A model generated the notes under the pieces. It was not told where the DNA came from, made no database searches, and saw only the letters and a list, made by a program, of their open reading frames with translations. Positions 34,411 through 45,850 of a stretch of DNA of 64,000 nucleotides are shown in pieces. This stretch comes from Paramecium tetraurelia (Eukaryota > Ciliophora > Oligohymenophorea > Peniculida > Parameciidae). The position numbers were made by a program, and so were the translations under genes. Location of the stretch: NCBI RefSeq assembly GCF_000165425.1, contig NW_001798980.1:211545-275544 (forward strand), in the 5' to 3' direction. Position 1 is the stretch's first letter. Every line of letters begins with the position of its first letter.

Positions 34411-35178
34411 ATGATTGGTGTTTTAGATATCGGAAGGATTTAAGAGTAAAGAGATAAATAGAAAATTCCTCCCAAAATAAAAGAAAAAACCCATGTCTCA
34501 ACTGAAAGATTACGGAAACTTGATGTCAAGGATATACCTCTATGTGCAATTTGTTGTTTATACATGACGGAGAATTTGGCTGCTTTAGTTCCTTGTGGGC
34601 ATACTTTTCATCAAAAATGTTTAAAACAGTATTCAAAACTAGAATGTCCCATATGTAGAAAATAGAATTAATAATCAATCCTTCTACATTTTTCAATAGA
34701 ATTAAATAAAAGTCAAAGCCAAGAAATGAAATAGAATAAATAAATTTAAAATAAAGCACCTAATTAATATAATAAATAAAATTAGGAGATCAATAAGCTT
34801 AAAGATTTAATTAATAAAGGAAAACAATCGATTGATCTTTGTATTTCTTAAAGCGCAATTTCCTAACAAAATGATACAATTTAAAATTAAAGACTTAAAT
34901 CTTGTGAGCTTCAACTCAAAGAAATCAGCAAAACTCTAATGGACATTAGAAACTTAATGGATAACGGTGAGAATTCAGAGAGATAAATAAAAAAAGAATA
35001 AACTCTGCCCTAATTGGTATAGAAATTCAACAAAACTGAACAATCAGGATTTCACCCTAATAATAATGATCGTTATGCTAAATTTGACCCCTTCACTAAA
35101 ATGCTTAATATAGGCTAACCATCAAGGAGCAATTAATTTGAAAATCCTCCGAGAAATAATAACTATGTTAAAAAGTGA
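34411..35178 (+). CDS. RING-finger protein, 255 aa
   Basis: Intronless. A RING-H2 type finger sits at residues ~45-90: CAICCLYMTENLAALVPCGH, TFHQKCLKQYSKLECPICRK, giving C-x2-C...C-x-H-x2-H-x2-C...C-x2-C. The rest is Gln/Asn/Lys-rich with a helical segment (LKSCELQLKEISKTLMDIRN). Predicted E3 ubiquitin ligase. Start ATG 34411-34413, stop TGA 35176-35178. Confidence 0.78.
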
Positions 35179-35240
35179 ACAATATTAATACAAATGATAT
35201 AAATCAATAAAACAATATTATTATCATAATTATATTCTAA

Positions 35241-35686
35241 ATGGAACCACATAAATAATATTGTAAAATCTCAAAGTAGGATAGAAGGTAAATTATACAT
35301 GAGGTTCTTGTAAATAAGAAATTAATACTGGAAGTAATTCGTTAGAGTCATCATAGGTTGCAAGAGAATTCAAAGTTTTGCCTTCAACTTGCAAATCCAT
35401 AATAAATACATACATTAAAGAGGGGAGGATTGGCAAAAAAGAGAGAAGAATAAGAAAACTGAAAAAAGTAACTGCTATTTACACCATTACATTAAACCCA
35501 TTAAATCCACTTTCCTCAACCATCACTACTGAATGCGAAATTGCTGAAGTAGAGTAACCGTCTCTCCAAAGCAATTTCTAATAATAAGAGCTTCCTTAGA
35601 AAAAACCATTTGATTTTCTGAGTTTATGGACTGAAAACTACGTTCAAGATTACAAAAAGTACAAGCTTGGTGCAAAATATCATTGA
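35241..35686 (+). pseudogene. Interrupted gene with a helix-turn-helix-like region
   Basis: Frame 1 from ATG 35241 reads SKQDRRQIIHEVLVNKKLIL. About 30 bases on, a second frame takes over with SSQVAREFKVLPSTCKSIIN, TYIKEGRIGKKERRIRKLKK and then DFLSLWTENYVQDYKKYKLG, ending at TGA 35684-35686. Together they look like a homeodomain-like HTH (recognition-helix pattern STxKSII, then Y-x3-GRIGKK) seen in transposase-derived and regulatory proteins. No normal intron joins the two frames, so the gene is probably broken by a small indel, unless the sequence has an error. Confidence 0.45.
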
Positions 35687-35733
35687 AACTTTATTGTAAT
35701 AATATAACACATATAGTAAATTCTAAAAAGTTC

Positions 35734-36715
35734 TCAATATTTTTATTTTTGAAGCAAGTTCATTTTTCTATCAAATTCCTCTTTCAACTAGTTCTTCCTC
35801 TTGTCGACCATTACTCTTATTTCCCTTTCCTATTGCTACAACAACTGCTTCTCCCTTCTAAAATAATAAAATTAAATGATTCTTACATCATTTAATCTAA
35901 CTTATTCATTTTATATTCAGTCATAGATTTTTTCATATTCAAATTCTATTCAAACCTTGCCTTTGCATAATCTGCATTTGATAATCCATTTTCTAAGGAT
36001 GCTTTTTGAGAAAATAATTTGTTGTTTAATTTCCTCTCATTTTCTATTTAAATTTGCTATGACAATGAATCCTTTTAATTCAATTTATTCATAGTTTTAT
36101 ATATTCTTTCATTTAAAATATCTTAGGCCTTTTTATAATTTGAATCATTCAATTCTTATTTGATTTAAAAACTCATTGATTTTTCAAGTTATTTTATATT
36201 CTTTTCACTTTGCAATTATGATAAGTATTGGTCCTTACGTGTTTATTAATAGTTAAAATAATTTATCTTATCTTAGTGAATTTAATTTGCCTTTGTAATT
36301 GCCTAATCAACTGAGTCTCTTAGATGAAGACTTCTTAAAGTAGCTTACTCTTCCCTTTTTATTTTGGCTTCTTGTAAAATCTATTGATGCTTTTACTCTT
36401 AATTAAACAATCTCTATTCAAGACTCTGAAAATTAATTTCTTAATTACTTTGTTCTTCATCGTTAGAGATTCATCATATTTTTCCCTGATTGTTGACAAT
36501 TCTAGTTACTTTAATCGAGCTTAAAATTCACGTGCCTATTTCATTTCTGACCTTTAACCAAGTATGATTGATTCTTTCTGTTTCATTCTAAATTCTTTCT
36601 CTTTGTTTTTTTCAGTTACATCATTTTGTAGCTCCAGATATTTTATAAATTATGATAGTTCTTTGTCCTACTTGATTAATTGTCTTGAGTAATTTTATTC
36701 CTCTATTTTTAACAT
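35734..36715 (-). CDS. Coiled-coil protein, 309 aa
   Basis: Introns of 23 and 29 nt. Almost the whole chain is Gln/Lys/Glu-rich with heptad spacing (QLIKQDKELSQFIKYLELQ, EMKQAREFQARLKQLE, LQQQEREIRVMVDKRKNQL), so an elongated coiled coil. No motif identifies the family; a cytoskeletal or cortical role is possible. Start ATG 36713-36715 lies only 27 bp after the glutaredoxin stop. Stop TGA 35734-35736. Confidence 0.6.
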
Positions 36716-36741
36716 TCAATATATATATTAATAATAATAAA

Positions 36742-37223
36742 TCATATTGTATTAAATAATTCTTTTAATCTGCCGTCTTTGTGCATTTTCATTATGTTTT
36801 CGGTTCCACCAAGTAACTCTTATTTAACATACTAATTAATTATATTACTACAGCAATACCAATTATGGGAATGTTGACCAATTTGAATATATCTTGATTT
36901 CTTATCTCATCAAATCGTCAGGAAGGACATCAACAGAATGATAATTTTAGACTTAGTAAAATTCAAGAATCTAAACAGCATAATACGAAAATCCACACCT
37001 TGGTTGGGCTGGAGTTCCCTTCATGAATAACACAACTTAGTTTGATTTTATGATCTACAAAATACTTCAATCAATTTACATTATCTATTTCCTTATGTTT
37101 CTATTAGATCTATTCTTGCATGCTTTATGGCTAAGCCTTTTGTTATGGCTAAACGTCTTGATCAGAATGATCGTGATTGTGATTGTGATCGTGATTATTG
37201 TTAAGCTAAGAGGGTGAAGCCAT
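36742..37223 (-). CDS. Monothiol glutaredoxin (CGFS type) with a His-rich N-terminal extension
   Basis: 142 residues after introns of 25 and 28 nt. The catalytic region is KSNQVVLFMKGTPAQPRCGF with the CGFS active site, followed by YYAVQILEF, IYSNWSTFPQLYVKQELLGG (TFPQ cis-Pro motif) and GGTENIMKMHKDGRLKELF. This is the Grx5/GLRX5 class that carries Fe-S clusters. Ahead of it the frame continues in Gln-rich and His/Asp/Asn-alternating sequence (NNNHDHNHNHDHSDQD) to ATG 37221-37223. This does not look like a standard mitochondrial presequence. An internal start at 37121 (MQEQIQQQ) would omit it. Confidence 0.88.
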
Positions 37224-37629
37224 TATTTTTTACTAAAGAATTAAAGTATTCTTAATATCTGCTTTGAAATTCTTTAAATGATTCTTAAATTTAAATACAA
37301 AAAAGTATCTTACTTTGATTTAGATAAACTATTCCTAGAAATTTCATAATTATTAACCTATTAAATTCTTTCCCTAGTAATATTCTTAATATTTACAGTA
37401 TTTAGATGATATTTAATTCAATTTCTATCAGGATCTTACAAATATAAACAGGATTATTCTAAAAATCTTACAATGTCACTATTTTAATGCTTTAAGTGCT
37501 TTAGTTTGTGTAATTATTTTTGAAATATAGAAATGGTATGTTTAAGTTGGAATCAAATATATAACTATATGAGATGAAGAATAAAGATTAAATTTAGTTT
37601 ATAAAATATATTTATTAAGCTGTTGTCAT
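37224..37629. other. Non-coding stretch, about 400 bp
   Basis: AT-rich; no supported frame. Confidence 0.45.
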
Positions 37630-37910
37630 TCAAACTAATTATTTATACTGTTCGATTCTAGATTTCTATAATGATATTTGAATGTATACCAGATATTGTA
37701 TTGAAAGATCTTGCTACTTAAATAGGCTTTCTCCTTAGGATATTGCTTTTTGTTTCTATTTTTTTTCTTCAATTAATTAATTCATAACAGTTTAAATTTC
37801 TACTCTTAATATAAGCATATATTAATTTACTCTAGATTCTTTTATTCCTTAATGTTTTAAGCATCAGCATCATCCACCAAGGAGTCAACTAGATTATTAA
37901 TATTCTGCAT
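37630..37910 (-). CDS. Small coiled-coil protein, 76 aa
   Basis: Two introns (26 and 24 nt) are required and give an exact codon count. The protein begins MQNINNLVDSLVDDADAQ and is helical and Gln/Lys/Glu-rich to the end (RIEQYKQLV). The presence of two phase-consistent introns in so short an ORF supports it being a real gene. Small coiled-coil subunits of kinetochore, dynein or membrane-tethering complexes have this shape, but none can be named. Stop TGA 37630-37632. Confidence 0.55.
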
Positions 37911-38267
37911 CTTAGGACAAGGAACAGAACATGATCGAATATGAAAAAATTTATGAGTAGTTTTGGTTTTATGTTTCTCTTTAATCATTTCAGCAGCAGT
38001 AATACATTATTGAATAAGTTAATAAGTGGGATTATTACAAATGTGCAGAGATTAATGAGTGTTAATAAAACTTTGGGTATGTCTCCCTTACTTTCTGATC
38101 AATTTTATAGGAGATGGCTAAATATCCTTAGTAACTATCATATGCTATGATTTGCAAACTGATTTGTACTAGCCATTTAGATTTTTGAGTTATAATTCAG
38201 GGTTTACTGAATGTCTCTTTTTAATTTGCATAAGTTAATGTTATATTATTTTCTAATAAATTTATTT
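37911..38267. other. Spacer, about 360 bp, with a doubtful ORF
   Basis: A 69-codon plus-strand ORF at 37941-38150 (MKKFMSSFGFMFLF start) ends at TGA. It is hydrophobic at first and has no known motif; probably chance. Confidence 0.3.
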
Positions 38268-40272
38268 TCAAGATCTTTTGCCCCCAATTCCTTCCCAAAA
38301 TGCCTGCATATTCAGTTTCCATTCTCCACTGATGTCAAATTCCCTCATCAAATAATATTGTTCCTGCAATGTTAAATTGAACCCTAACTCTTACAACCCA
38401 GCAGCAAGTTCCTCAAACTCAATCTGGCCTTTCAATTACTTGTCAAGTTTCCTAAGAGAATACGAATCAGAACAAAAGTTACTTCATTAGATCCAACAAG
38501 AAGGAGTCAAAATTAGGATAATGGTCTGCAAACAACCTCAACTTTGCAATTATTTGTTTAATATCTGCTTCTTTGAAGACATCAGACTTCTGCTTCATGT
38601 AATTTACAGTGAACTCATCAGCTCTCATCAACTAAAACTTGTAAACATTAAATTGCACAATAGCTCCCAATTGGAAATCCTTTAATACTCACAATAAAAT
38701 AGTACTTTCTCAGTGTAATAATCATTGGTTAATGGATTTTTCTATCTAGATCTTTCTTAGAATTTTCCTCCCTTAAATCATATCACATAATCAAATTACC
38801 CAAATTCCACTATTCCTCTCAGAAGTTTGATAAACTTAGACTGTGTCATCTCCACAATAGAAGGATATGATAAATCTTCTGGAATTCTCCTCTCTGATTT
38901 CACTAATTAATCTTGATTCAAATCTTAAAATGAATTAATCTTAAGTAAAGTTCTTCCTCACATCCTTCTTTGGAGGCTTGGGTTAGAGGGAATAAACAGA
39001 ACCCAAGGAATCCTCTTCATATCCATATCCATTATAAGGAGGCACTGGCTGATAAAACTTCTTGCCTCTCTCTTGTTTCAATGTGGCTGGTCTATTTACT
39101 CTATTTTAGATATTACTTTTATTAGATTCCTAAGACTTTTAGGTAGTATTCTTTAGTGAAGTCATCACATCCATAGATAAAGCAATCTCTTCCATAAATT
39201 CTGACTTAGTTTCCACAAATAAGGTCTTATGGACTATAAAACTCTTCCTTCTTTAATGTCATTCCTGGATAATGGGTTAAAATTGGTTATTTAGGTATCT
39301 TTTATCTTCTCAACATAAGTGGATATGGATCTTTTCCTGAATTTTGCTTTCTAACTTCCTTGACTTCACAAGTATCATCTGCTAAATAATAATTGAGTGT
39401 GTAATAATTTAATTAGCCTTCAATTGAAGCATCATCCCAAATGATATCAAAAGATAGCACTTTTCTATCATTACTAAGGTATTTATTCAATCCTCCATTT
39501 GGATGTCCTCCTCCCAATTTAACTTCAAAGTACTCCTTATACTCTTTGGTATCAGGAGGATTGATTTTCAAGTCCTTAGTCTCTTTTTGAGCTTGAAAAC
39601 AATCTCTTGGTAATTATTCAGGTAAGGATAAGGGCTTACCCATATATTCAAAAAATTCTCTTGTGTATGTATCACAATCACAAATTCGATACACCTAATT
39701 TAATTCGAAATCATACTCTATCATAGAAATTGATGTTGGAACATAATTGGAGATCCTCCCAGGTATAAAAATCTTATTTCCCGAGTTTCTTTGGGATCTT
39801 CTATCTTTTTATAAAGAGTCCTTAAGGAATGCCAGAATTTTATACTCGAGGCTACAGTTATTTAAATTATTACTTCGGTGACATGGATTGTTCCGTCAGA
39901 AAGGTAATAATAGATGATAACTTATCTAATTCTATAGTTTTCGTTGGGATTTTCAACTACTGATTCTTGGAAGTATGAATAAAATCGTAAAACAGCTCGA
40001 TCATATTTCAACCAAGGTGGTTGAATTCGTGGGATATAGTCATTTTCAGGTGGTTATCTACTACCATAAGTGAGATTTGGAGGTGTTCCCATTTTCATAG
40101 AGTCCAATAAATTCGGATCGAATTCTTCGTGAATGAAGTTTGTTTTTTCTTGCACAGTCCCATTGATATTCGAAAATTATTGGGTTTTGTGATGACTTTC
40201 TTTGTAAGGGTCTGAAAATACATGTCCAGGAAGAAATGGCACTTGCTTTGGAAACTATGCATTCAAAGACAT
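38268..40272 (-). CDS. EFHC / Rib72-type DM10-domain axonemal protein
   Basis: Roughly 620 residues with several short introns. Begins MSLNAQFPKQVPFLPGHVFS and has DM10 domains: the first around PPWLKYDRAVLRFYSYFQES, then RIRQVIIYYYLSDGTIHVTE. A second corresponds to 39410-39800 and a third to 38950-39300. The C-terminal part ends with an EF-hand-like segment (LMREFDISGEWKLNMQAFWE). This is the layout of EFHC1/2 and algal Rib72, inner-junction and A-tubule proteins of ciliary doublets. Start ATG 40270-40272, stop TGA 38268-38270. Exact splice sites in the middle were not all fixed. Confidence 0.82.
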
Positions 40273-40572
40273 TTTTTATTAATATTAATATATGAATATA
40301 TGACTGGTTGGATTAAGCAATTAAAATTTAACTTTTATTGCTAACAATTAAAGCCTATATTAACTTCTCATTCCCCATAATCCTTATATTTATTGAAATA
40401 TTGAAATATTGAAAAATTTTCATGTAATAAAAAATTGTGTTTGATACCGTCAGTCTATCTCAGATGTAAATTTTGATCCTTATTGAGATGTCCAGAAGAA
40501 TAGAGGGAAAGCTACAAATTACTGGGATAGAAACTTTAAGAAGCAAAGGACTTTGAAGATAAATTGCACCAT

Positions 40573-41428
40573 ATGAATGATGAAGATCATGAATGGGAGA
40601 AGTTGCAAATAGAATTAGATTGCACACCCCATAACATTAAGAATAGCAATTATATTATTGGTACATACTCGAGAAATCAATTTAGTTAGGCATGCTTTGG
40701 CTTGGCATAATTATTTTAAGAGAGCCACAGAATTCAAGGATAGAAATATTTACAGCTACGAGTTAATGGATCCTCCTCTCCATTACTTGGGCAAAAAGTA
40801 ATGTGAAAAAATGAGACCGGAAATCAATTTGATGGAATTTGATAAGGTGTATATTTCACCTCTATTAAGGTATTTAATTTTATAATTACTTCATATTAGA
40901 ACTATATAAACAGCCTAATTATTATTCTAGGACCACCCGCAGAAAGATAAAATACAGTTTATCCTGTGTCCTCACATAAGTGAGAAAATCAGCAGCCAGT
41001 ATTCTATCTATAAATGGGGAAATTTGACCAGTCTTCTTTAAGATGTATTATTGTAAATTCAATTCAAATAGAATAATAATCCGATTAAATTTGACACAAG
41101 CGAATTGCCATAGGAATTGGAATTTTGGTAATTTATCTAAATTGGGAAATAAGAAAAAGTTTAAGGCTTAAAACCAAGCAAAGAGGATTAAGAACAATAT
41201 TTGGTTGATAAATTTGTCAAAAAGGGAAAAAATATTACATTAGAAAAAACTAAGCATGCTGAGAGGAGAGTAAAAATATTTTTAGAGAAATTAATACAAA
41301 ATTAGAATAATGGAAAAAAAACAGGAATTGTCACTCATTCATAAATCATCAAAATAATATTGGCTCAGACAAATAAAGTGGTTGATACAAAAATCAAAAA
41401 TGGTACAGTTTTAGGAATTAATATTTGA
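40573..41428 (+). CDS. Histidine phosphatase (phosphoglycerate-mutase-like) family protein
   Basis: 266 residues from ATG 40573 with introns of 25 and 30 nt. Catalytic elements are in order: YIIVRHALAWHNYFKRA (RH motif), DKVYISPLLRTIQTAQLLF (second Arg), and GIVTHSQIIKIIL (second His). The usual RHGE is RHAL here. The superfamily uses a phospho-His intermediate; the substrate is unknown. Coding-like sequence in the same frame extends upstream to about 40490 (KLQEAKDFEDKL) but without an ATG; ATG 40489 is in another frame, so the start could be wrong or a base missing. Stop TGA 41426-41428. Confidence 0.78.
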
Positions 41429-41475
41429 TAAATCCAAAATTTTTAAACAATATGTTTTATCGATGTGCTAAACAT

Positions 41476-42773
41476 TCAAATATAATTATTTTTAGAAATA
41501 ATATCACATATATATTCTGACATTGGTATTGAGCATGTCCACCCAGGGGATGCTACATTCAATAAGTGAAAAGAATTCTTGTCATGTTCAAAAATAAAAT
41601 CTTATTCCATTTTTCTTTATTCGGTATCAAACAACTATGATCTGATTCCTGGTTTACCCCTGTCAAAGTATTCATGCAATTGATTTTCTGGAATTTGATC
41701 AAGTTAAGTGGTGAGCTTTTTGGCTTCTTTAATCATATAAGCTAAAAGTAATAATTTTAAGTATTAATACTTTTGTTGATCTTCTTTAATTCATTTAAGA
41801 GGCTCTAAGCATAGAATTTCATATCTTTGGATAATACATTTTAAACATTCAAACTCAAAATTTGTGAAAACTCTGAAAAAACAAAATTATCTTTCCAATT
41901 ATATTATTCTCTCCATAATGCAGGGAAGATAGAAGGGCCAATTTTTAAATGACCATCAGTAGTTAACGTTGTATGAATTCCTAAAAAGTAGTTCCCAGCT
42001 AAGGGTGGAACAGGATAAATAATAGCATTTGCTTCTGGAATAGGCCTATTGTTTATAAGATAGCTCCCTTTAAATGGCCAAATAACATATTTGTTACAAA
42101 AATTAAATTGTTTAGCAATTACGTCAGCATATAATCCACCTGCATTTATAAAGTATTTGGCTGAAACTAATTATTTTTCATTCGGCATTTTTAACACATT
42201 AAATAATGTTTATTAATCTTTATTTTCAATTAAATCAGTATATTTATGATTTGTAAATACTTGGACATTCTTACACTATTTAAGATCTTCATGAATACTC
42301 TTCATTAACCCTTTATTATCAGCAACACTTGTAGTTGGTGAATATAAGAATTAAAAGTTTTTATCATTAACTTTAAGATACTTTTCTATCTTTAATGCCC
42401 TGTCTACTTCCATAAGCTCCAATTCCACACCATTAATATCGCCTTGCTTCTTAATTTAGGCTAATCTCTCATTCTCAACTGAATTCCTGGCTACCAAGAA
42501 TTTTCCTGTCTTCCTGAGATTTACTTTATGATCTAAGCAATATTAAGTTAAGGTCTTGTTTCCTTCTCTACATAATGATGCTTTAACAGTGTTTGATGCA
42601 TAATAGAATCCAGCATGCAAAACAGCACTATTTCTAGTTGATGTGTGCAATCCTAAACCTGATTCCTTTTCAAAGAGTCCAATTTTATGATTAGGATATC
42701 TTGCTGATAACGTTCTTGTTAACATTCCTCCTACTACACCTCCTCCTATAACAGCAATATCAAATGATATCAT
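41476..42773 (-). CDS. L2HGDH: L-2-hydroxyglutarate dehydrogenase (FAD-dependent)
   Basis: The FAD-binding N terminus is textbook: DIAVIGGGVVGGMLTRTLSA, IGLFEKESGLGLHTSTRNSA, VLHAGFYYASNTVKASLCRE. Further family blocks: CLDHKVNLRKTGKFLVA, YFINAGGLYADVIAKQF, IWPFKGSYL, YPVPPLAGNYFLGIHTTLT, DGHLKIGPSIFPALW and SPGWTCSIPMSEYI. It oxidises L-2-hydroxyglutarate to 2-oxoglutarate, usually in mitochondria; no long presequence is visible from the ATG at 42771-42773. At least one short intron lies in the 3' half. Stop TGA 41476-41478. Confidence 0.9.
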
Positions 42774-42977
42774 ATTTATTAGTAGAGTCTAAAGTTTATT
42801 TTATATAAAAATATTCAACTCACAACTATTTCTAAAAATAACATTTATATTAGACTTTAAATGATATCTCTATATACACTAAGAGTTTTAATTTATTAAT
42901 AATCAAAGAAGACTGTAATTCTCTTTAGGACTAAGAATAATGTATTTCTTATTATGAAAAATTACAAATAATTATCA

Positions 42978-44253
42978 TCATTTTGATATATCAATTATAG
43001 TATCTTAAGAGCTAGCTCTACATCTGATAAGCGGAAGAGAAATTTTAACTTTTTATTCTTCACAAATACTTTTTTTTCTGATTTCATAATCATACTTCTT
43101 CTTTCCATTTTTTAAATATGGATTTTCTTATTTCTTAAGTAATCTACGAAATTGTAAGAAGCCATTCCCTCCTATCCATTTATGAGCCAATATCTCTTAC
43201 ATGGATATCCTCTAATTATGTTTAGGTACAAATATTCTATTAATTAAATCCTTAGCTTCATCAGAGACATTGAGTTCATGCTAGAAATTACATTGAAGAA
43301 TGTTGTTCACTTTCTCTTCATTTGATCTTCCTTTAAAAGGTAATTTACCATATAACAGACTGTACATAATTACTCCCAATCCCCACACATCTACACAAGG
43401 ACATAAGAACTTGAGTTTTCCATTAAGAACCTCTGGAGACATGTATGGTAGAGTACCAACATTCATTGTTTCAGTTTCTCTCTATGTTCCAGCCACTCCT
43501 GCCAATCCAAAATCTATTAATTTAACCTTAATTAAAATTAATAATACCCATGTATTTCCCTAAGTAACTAACATGATATTTTCTAATTTTAAATCTCTGT
43601 GAATAAATGTTTTTGAATGACAAAAGAGTAATGCCTCAACAATCTGTTTGATATAGATCTTCACTTCCTATTCAGGTAGTATTCCTTTGTCTATTAAAAT
43701 AAAGAGGATACTTACTTCGAATTAACTAGAGCAGGGAACCACCATCTAAATATTCCATAATTATAATAGACTCCTTGGTCTTGGAGAAATATAGAGTTTA
43801 AAAGACCTTAACAATATTTCGATGCAGTAATTCTTTTAAGATTTTTGATTCCCTTTTTATAATGGAGTCCTCTTCCTCCATATCCCTTGTTATTTTTATT
43901 GCCACAGAGGATCCAATGAACTTATGTTTGCCCAATAAGACAGTTCCTTAACCTCCCTTACCAATTTCTGAGACAATCTCATACTCCTAAAATATGATAC
44001 TTGCATCCAAGTCCTAACCGAAGAGAGTGATATATAATTTATTTCCATCTAGAACTTATTGTAAATCCTGCTCTATCAATTCATGCCCATTTTAATTAAA
44101 GATTCTGACTCGCTTAGGGATGACACTCCATCCTTAAATAATTTGGTTGCGAACATCATTAAAAGTAGTTTTAAAAGTTAATGTCAATTTAAATGGAGGG
44201 AGATTTGGAGAGTAGACATTGACAATTCTGCTTTTATCAAATTAAGTCTTCAT
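42978..44253 (-). CDS. Serine/threonine protein kinase with a ubiquitin/DCX-like N-terminal domain
   Basis: About 400 residues. Kinase landmarks: IGKGGQGTVLLGKHK (Gly loop), VAIKI (Lys), FIHRDLKLENIMLV (catalytic loop), KLIDFGLAGVAG (DFG), GTLPYMSPEVLNGK, DVWGLGVIMYSLLYGKLPF and ISMQEILAHKWIGG. The order fits CAMK/SNF1-like kinases. Residues ~10-90 (RIVNVYSPNLPPFKLTLTFK, RVRIFNQNGHELIEQDLQQV) look like a small beta-grasp fold such as a doublecortin or ubiquitin-like domain. The tail is basic. Start ATG 44251-44253; stop TGA 42978-42980. Several short introns. Confidence 0.82.
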
Positions 44254-44357
44254 TTTAATTTATCAATTTCTGTTGATTGGTCATTAATCTTTAAAAATAC
44301 TTAATGTGAATTATAAAATCTAAGAATAATAAGGATTATTCATTAATATTGATCAAA

Positions 44358-44730
44358 TCATAAATTCAAACCAACAGAATGGAATACATCCTTTATTTCT
44401 TAGCTTTCAACTGGTGACATCGATCTTAATATCATAACTAAAGTATTCTATTTTCTTAACATATAATTCATTTTTTCCTAAAGTGATACGTTGTGCCTTT
44501 ATTTTATTCTCTTTTCAACTTTTCTCCCTCTTTACTTAAAAAGTTGATAATTAATTTTTCGTTTGCTCAATTTATAATTCGTTACCCGAATTCTTTTCTG
44601 AAGAATTTCATTCTAGTTATAACTTCTCTAAAATTCTAAAAGAACAATGATCAGTTGATGATGAACCCCTCTTTTCTTTCTCTTGCACAATAGAATCTGA
44701 CGCATCACATCTAAACCTTGGATTATTCAT
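44358..44730 (-). CDS. Short hypothetical ORF, overlapping the next by ATGA
   Basis: Starts MNNPRFRCDASDSIVQEKEK; two introns (26 and 25 nt) give ~105 residues ending MSPVESQEIKDVFHSVGLNL. Its ATG shares bases with the upstream ORF's TGA (ATGA). Serine-rich then helical. It may be a separate gene or the second half of one gene with 44727-45059 joined by an unrecognised intron. Confidence 0.4.
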
Positions 44731-45059
44731 ATGAAGCATTTTTATATGTCCAAAACAAAGACTTTTCGGCAATTTTGAGTTGAGTCAAATAGTGGAATTT
44801 AATAGACACTTGAATCAAGTGATTTTGCAATAAATCTTATGCCAAATTTATCTTATCTCATAAATAATCTAATTCTCTAAGTCTTTTAATTTTGCAATTG
44901 TAGATCTTTGTTTTGAATTAAGATATCTTCATCATCTTCCTTATCTTTTTTTTGAGGTGCTGTATAGTTCAGATTCTCCTACAGTTATACTTTTTCTGGT
45001 TGTTCTGAATGATGATCTTCCTCTCCATATAAATAATAATTTTCTGAGTGAGGGTCCAT
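44727..45059 (-). CDS. Short hypothetical ORF, 110 aa
   Basis: Begins MDPHSENYYLYGEEDHHSEQ, with an acidic Asp/Glu stretch (KDKEDDEDILIQ) then RIRLFMRQDKFGIRFIAKSL. No intron needed. The stop overlaps the following ORF's start. The RLFMRQDKFGIRFIA stretch looks structured, but the family is not recognised. See the neighbouring ORF for the fusion alternative. Confidence 0.4.
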
Positions 45060-45121
45060 TATAATTATTATTATAATTTAAATAATTTGAATAATTTGAA
45101 TAATAAAACTAAACAATGGTT

Positions 45122-45609
45122 TCAATCTTCATCTTTGTTTAAAATACGACATTCTTCATATTATTGATAGAAATTATCAAAATCTTCCTCGTTTTCTAAT
45201 TTAACACAAAATTATTCCAACTTGGCTTCCCCATCGCTATGATCCTACCCAATCCATTCGTATCCAAATTGATGAAACAAACTTTTAACAATAGCCTCAG
45301 AAATTATATGATCAGCTCTAATGAAATAGGTGGCATCCTGTCTCATAAGTAATCTACACTTCTTAGTTTCTTTGTGCTGTAAGAATTTCAAGATACCTTA
45401 ACCCCTTTACTTTAAGTTATATGAATAAAGCTTACTTTCCATTCCTCGTTTCTAAAACGATAAAGCTTACACTTGAAGGCAACTAGTTATTCGAAATCCT
45501 CTTCTCCTGTTTTGATTACAACTGGCAATAGTTTAGGTGGACCAACATAGGGAATAATCTCCTCTTCTGGATCTTCAGGAATAGGTGGTTCTGCAGGATC
45601 AAGACTCAT
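45122..45609 (-). CDS. RANBP1: RanBP1-type Ran-binding protein
   Basis: 153 residues after one 26-nt intron placed inside the conserved EEWK(QRGQG) turn. The Ran-binding domain is complete: VVIKTGEEDFEQLVAFKCKL, YRFRNEEWKQRGQGILKFLQ, HKETKKCRLLMRQDATYFI, ADHIISEAIV, and KLENEEDFDNFYQQYEECR. An acidic Pro-rich N terminus precedes it. RanBP1 stimulates Ran GTP hydrolysis during nuclear export. Start ATG 45607-45609, stop TGA 45122-45124. Confidence 0.9.
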
Positions 45610-45850
45610 TTATTTTAAGAAAATTTAAATTGTTTAAAAATTGTAATAAATTAAAGAATTTATATTATAAAAAATACAATAGAATTTATTAGTTTAAACA
45701 AAAATTCATTTAATATTTATCAAAATTATGGAATTTTAAATATATATATTCTTTTATCAAATTTATTAACCAAAGTAATGACAAAGTACCTTAATTAAAC
45801 ATATTTTATGAATATATAATATTATTTTTAATGAAAATATGAATTATTAA

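Noticed and set aside
37941-38150. 69-codon plus-strand ORF as a gene
   Set aside because: No motif, no intron support and composition like surrounding spacer.
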